Of a stretch of DNA of 64,000 nt, positions 60,711-64,000 are shown one piece after another. The notes under the pieces are model-generated. The model saw nothing but the letters and a program-made list of their open reading frames with translations. It was not told the origin of the DNA and did no database searches. Made by a program: the position numbers and the translations under genes. The DNA comes from Chlorocebus sabaeus (lineage: Eukaryota > Chordata > Mammalia > Primates > Cercopithecidae). Within the stretch, counting starts at the first letter, position 1; each line of letters starts with the position of its first letter. Location of the stretch: contig NW_027327442.1 in the NCBI RefSeq assembly GCF_047675955.1, positions 186,001 to 250,000 of the forward strand. The letters are read 5' to 3'.

Positions 60711-62085
60711 TTCCAATTTTGAACGGAAGATATTTCCTTTTTCACGAGAGCCCTCTATTGGCTTCAACATATCATTTACCAATTCCATAAGAACAGCCTT
60801 AGCGAAAGGCTTCTTGAAGGGAAAGATGTAACTCTGTGAGGTGAAGTAACAGAACACAGAGCAGTTTCTCTGAAAGCTTCTTTCCAGTTTTGAACCGAAG
60901 ATAATTCCTTTTTCACCATAGCCCTCTATGGACTTCCAAATATCCCTTTGCCAATTCCACAAGAACAGCCTTAGCGAAGGCTTCTTGAAGGGAAAGATGT
61001 AACTCTGTGAGATGAATTAACAGAACACAGAGCAGTTTCTCAGAAAGCTTCTTTGCAGTTTTGAACGGAAGATATTTCCTTTTTCACCGTAGCCCTCTAT
61101 GGGCTTCCAAATATCACTTTGCCAATTCCACAAGAACAGCCTTAGCGAAAGGCTTCTTGAAGGGAAAGATGTAACTCTGTGAGATTAATTAACAGAACAC
61201 AGATCAGTTTCTCAGAAAGCTTCTTTCCAGTTTTGTATGGAAGATATTTCCTTTTTCACCGTAGCCCTCTATGGGCTTCCAAATATCACTTTGCCAATTT
61301 CACAAGAACAGCCTTAGCGAAAGGCTTCTTGAAGGGAAAGATGTAACTCTGTGAGATGAATTAACAGAACACAGAGCAGTTTCTCAGAAAGCTTCTTTCC
61401 AGTTTTGAACGGAAGATATTTCCTTTTTCACCATAGCCCTCTATGGGCTTCTACATATCCCTTTGCCAATTCCACAAGAACAGCCTTAGCGAAAGGCTTC
61501 TTGAAGGGAAAGATGTAACTCTGTGAGGTGAATTAACAGAACACAGAGCAGTTTCTCAGAAAGCTTCTTTCCAGTTTTGAACGGAAGATACTTCCTTTTT
61601 CACCATAGCCCTCTATGGGCTTCCAAATATCCCTTTGCCAACTCCACAAGAACAGCCTTAGCGAAAGGCTTCTTGAAGAAAAGATGTAACTCTGTGAGAT
61701 GAATTAACAGAACACAGAGCAGTTTCCCAGAAAGATTCTTTCCAGTTTTGAACGGAAGATATTTCCTTTTTCACCGTAGCACTCTATGGGCTTCGAAATA
61801 TCCCTTTGCCAATTCCACAAGAACAGCCATAGCGAAAGGCTTCTTGAAGAGAAAAATGTAAATATTTGAGGTGAATTAACAGAACACAGAGCAGTTTCTC
61901 AGAAAGCTTCTTTGCAGTTTTGAACGGAAGATATTACCTTTTTCACCAAAGCCCTCTATGGGCTTCCAAATATCACTTTTCCAATTCCACAAGAACAGCC
62001 TTAACGAAAGGCTTCTTGAAGGGAGAGATGTAACTCTGTGAGATGAATTAACAGAACACAGAGCAGTTTCTCAGAAAGCTTCTTT
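60711..62085. repeat. Eight mixed monomers between B cassettes 6 and 7
   Basis: This stretch carries more private changes than most. They include CACGAGAGCC and TATCATTTACC (several bases lost) near 60,745-60,780, GCGAAGGCTTC (2-bp loss) near 60,976, GAAGAAAAG near 61,676, TTTGTATGG near 61,234, and AAATATTTGAGG near 61,861. Some monomers resemble 8.6-8.9 kb (GAACCGAAGATAATTCC, CATAAGAAC). No non-satellite DNA is seen. Confidence 0.6.
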
Positions 62086-62630
62086 GCAGTATTGAACGGA
62101 AGATATTTCCATTTTCACCACAGCCCTCTTTGGGTTTCTACATATCCCTTTGCCAATTCCACAAGAACAGCCTTAGCGAAAGGCTTCTTGAAGGGAAAGA
62201 TGTAACTCTCTGAGGTGAATTAACAGAACACAGAGGAATTTCTCAGAAAGCTTCTTTCCAGTTTTGAACGGAAGATACTTCCTTTTTCACCATAGCCCTC
62301 TATGGGCTTCCAAATATCCCTTTGCCAATTTCACAAGAACAGCCTTAGCGAAAGGCTTCTTGAAGGGAAAGATGTAACTCTGTGAGATGAATTACAGAAC
62401 ACAGAGCAGTTTCTCAGAAATCTTCTTTCCAGTTTTGAACGGAAGATATTTCCTTTTTCACCATAGCCCTCTATGGGCTTCCAAATATCACTTTTCCAAT
62501 TCCACAAGAACAGCCTTAGCGAAAGGATTCTTGAAGGGAGAGATGTAACTCTGTGAGATGAATTAACAGAACACAGAGCAGTTTCTCAGAAAGCTTCTTT
62601 CCACTTTTGAACGGAAGATATTTCCTTTTT
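62086..62630. repeat. B cassette copy 7 (right-truncated)
   Basis: The first three monomers and the start of the fourth are present (GCAGTATTG 62,086, GAGGAATTT near 62,233, GAATTACAG near 62,390, GGGAGAG near 62,537, CCACTTTTG near 62,602). The order then changes to CACCATTGCCCTC with CATATATTCC near 62,632, and the CTATCGGC and CTGTACAAA monomers never follow. It lies only 13 monomers after copy 6. Confidence 0.74.
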
Positions 62631-64000
62631 CACCATTGCCCTCTATGGGCTTCCATATATTCCTTTGTCATTTCCACAAGAACAGCCTGAGCCAAAGGCT
62701 TCTTGAAGGGAAAGATGTAACTCTGAGAGATGAATTAACAGAACACAGAGCAGTTTCTCCGAAAGCTTCTTTCCAGTTTTGAACGGTAGGTATTTCCTTT
62801 TTCACCATAGTCCTCTATGGGCTTCCATATATTCCTTTGTCAGTTCCACAAGAAGAGCCTTACCGAAAGGCTTCTTGAAGGGAAAGATGTAACTCTGTGA
62901 GGTGAATTAACAGAACAAAGAGCAGTTTCTCAGAAAGTTTCTTTCCAGTTTTGAACGGAAGATAATTCCTTTTTCACCATAGCCCTCTATGGGCTTCCAA
63001 ATATTCCTTTGCCAATTGCACAAGAACAGCCTTAGGGAAAGGCTTCTTGAAGGGAAAGATGTAACTCTGTGAGGTGAATTAACAGAATACAGAGCAGTTT
63101 CTCAGAAAGATTCTTTCCAGTTTTGAACGGAAGATATATCCTTTTTCACCATAGCCCTCTATGCGCTTCCAAATATCCCTTTGCCAATTCCACAAGAACA
63201 GCCTTTGAGAAAGGCTTCTTGAAGGGAAAGATATAACTCTGTGAGATGAATTAACAGTACACAGAGCAGTTTCTCAGAAAGCTTCTTTCCACTTTTGAAC
63301 GGAAGATATTTCCTTTTTCACCATAGCCCTCTATGGGCTTCCAAATATCCCTTGCCAATTCCACAAGAACAGCCTTAGCGAGAGGCTTCTTGAAGGGAAA
63401 GATGTAACTCTGTGAGATAAATTTACAGAACACAGAGCAGTTTCTCAGAAAGCTTCTTTCCAGTTTTGAACGGAAGATACTTCCTTTTTCACCATAGCCC
63501 TCTATGGGCTTCCACATATCACTTTGCCAATTCCACAAGAACAGCCTTAGCGAAAGGCTTCTTGAAGGGAAACATGTAACTCTGTGAGGTGAATTAACAG
63601 AACACAGAGCAGTTTCTCAGAAAGCCTCTTTCCAGTTTTGAACTTAAGATACTTCCTTTTTCAGAATAGCCCTCTACGGGCTTCCAAATATCCCTTTGCC
63701 AATTCCACAAGAACAGCCTTAGTGAAAGGCTTCTTGAAGGGAAAGATGTAACTCTGTGAGGTGAATTAACAGAACACAGAGCAGTTTCTCAGAAAGCTTT
63801 TCTCCAGTTTTGAACGGAAGATGCTTCCTTTTTCACCATAGCCCTCTATGGGCTTCCAAATATCCCTTTGCCAATTCCACAAGAACAGCCTTAGCGAAAG
63901 GCTTCTTGAAGGGAAAGATGTAACTCTGTGAGATGAATTAAGAGAACACAGAGCAGTTTCTCAGAAAGCTTCTTTCCAGTTTTGAACGGAAGATATTTCC
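62631..64000. repeat. Right-edge monomers with more private changes
   Basis: About eight monomers. The first two share CATATATTCCTTTGTCA, and the second also has GTAGGTATTTCC near 62,788. Later units show CCTGAGCC near 62,687, a 1-bp loss in ATATCCCTTGCC near 63,351, CAGTACACAG near 63,256, and AACTTAAGATAC near 63,643, like 39,580. From about 63,590 the order resembles 35.2-35.5 kb (a TTTTCTCC monomer near 63,798). The window ends 58 bp into a monomer, inside the box. Confidence 0.62.

Larger units (their letters stand above)
1..64000 (-). repeat. Alpha-satellite DNA array, 172-bp monomers, Old World monkey type
   Basis: About 372 direct copies of a 172-bp unit fill the window. Sampled unit boundaries at 1, 173, 345, 515 and 687 give lengths of 172, 172, 170 and 172. 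The last full unit ends near 63,942. The reverse complement reads as alphoid DNA: AAGCTTTCTGAGAAACTGC, then a CACAGAGTTACATC stretch, then GGATATTTGGAAGCCC and CTATGGTGAAAAAGG. That order matches the HindIII alpha component of African green monkey as I know it. Alphoid DNA builds primate centromeres and binds CENP-A nucleosomes. All monomers share one orientation, and length changes inside monomers are only about 1-4 bp. There is no dimeric alternation, so a guenon-type genome is favoured over macaque or baboon. The species call is inference; the family call is secure. Confidence 0.96.
30000..64000. repeat. Array domain 2: B-cassette, roughly 26-30-monomer higher-order repeat
   Basis: This domain is defined by seven copies of a block starting with the GCAGTATTG monomer at 33,038, 38,195, 45,413, 50,398, 54,867, 59,854 and 62,086. 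The intervals are 5,157, 7,218, 4,985, 4,469, 4,987 and 2,232 bp, equal to about 30, 42, 29, 26, 29 and 13 monomers. Between blocks other ordered markers recur: CTCGACAAG, CCTTTAAGGG, ACTCCACGGG, GCGCTATATG, GCGGTTTCTC, AACCACAGAACTC, CCAAATTTGAATGG. The A cassette occurs only at 36,180, 41,336, 42,195 and 43,570 (GGCTTT starts). The layout looks like a long, eroded higher-order repeat rather than random monomers. Confidence 0.8.

Noticed and set aside
60675..60962. 95-codon minus-strand open frame, and a similar one at 63,251-63,538
   Set aside because: The first begins at TTG and both run through satellite monomers. Small indels in neighbouring units merely keep a frame open by chance.
1..64000. 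CRISPR-like array, because of regular direct repeats
   Set aside because: The repeat is the whole 172-bp unit with no unique spacers, and it matches primate alphoid DNA.
1..64000. Macaque- or baboon-like 340-bp dimer organisation
   Set aside because: Adjacent monomers do not alternate between two divergent types; variants follow much longer orders.

Overview
The whole window is one uninterrupted tandem array of alpha-satellite (alphoid) centromeric DNA. The unit is 172 bp: first HindIII core AAGCTT at 24, next at 196. All units run head to tail in one orientation, about 372 monomers plus a 58-bp partial unit at the right edge. Read on the minus strand the unit is recognisable as the 172-bp HindIII alpha component of African green monkey. 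This points to an Old World monkey, most likely Chlorocebus or another guenon. I see no alternating divergent dimer of the macaque/baboon kind. The species call rests on memory of the family. I found no protein gene, RNA gene, LINE, SINE, LTR or inverted monomer. Minus-strand open frames of 60-115 codons are by-products of the repeat; the ones I checked start at GTG or TTG.

Two architectural domains can be told apart by diagnostic monomers. Domain 1 (1 to about 30,000) is marked by a three-monomer 'A cassette' (GGCTTTAAAT variant), 18 copies spaced by whole monomers (3 to 16). Domain 2 (about 30,000 to 64,000) is marked by a six-monomer 'B cassette' (variants GCAGTATTG, GAGGAATTT, CTGTACAAA), 7 copies. 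Five of its six intervals are about 4.5-5.2 kb or 7.2 kb, so it looks like an irregular higher-order repeat of roughly 26-30 monomers. An island of domain-1 type monomers sits inside domain 2 at about 40.9-43.9 kb, and a single A cassette lies at 36.2 kb.

Over these domains lies a layer of long near-identical block duplications, each with a constant offset and differing by whole-monomer gains or losses: 8,424-12,558 with 14,095-18,229; 0.63-7.07 kb with 18.68-24.95 kb; 30,521-33,344 with 57,337-60,160; a 5-monomer direct tandem at 41,173-42,890; and others listed below. Several block edges fall inside single hybrid monomers. This is the pattern expected from unequal exchange and conversion in an active centromeric array.

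Functionally the array is centromeric or pericentromeric structural DNA. Nearly every monomer carries a match to the pJ-alpha (A-type) box at the site where B-type human monomers carry the CENP-B box, and I saw no CENP-B box. Each canonical monomer also has two short dyads, AGCCC-n5-GGGCT and AGCCTT-n5-AAGGCT, and two CpG sites. I do not see a new biological system here. The interest lies in array architecture and its recombination history.
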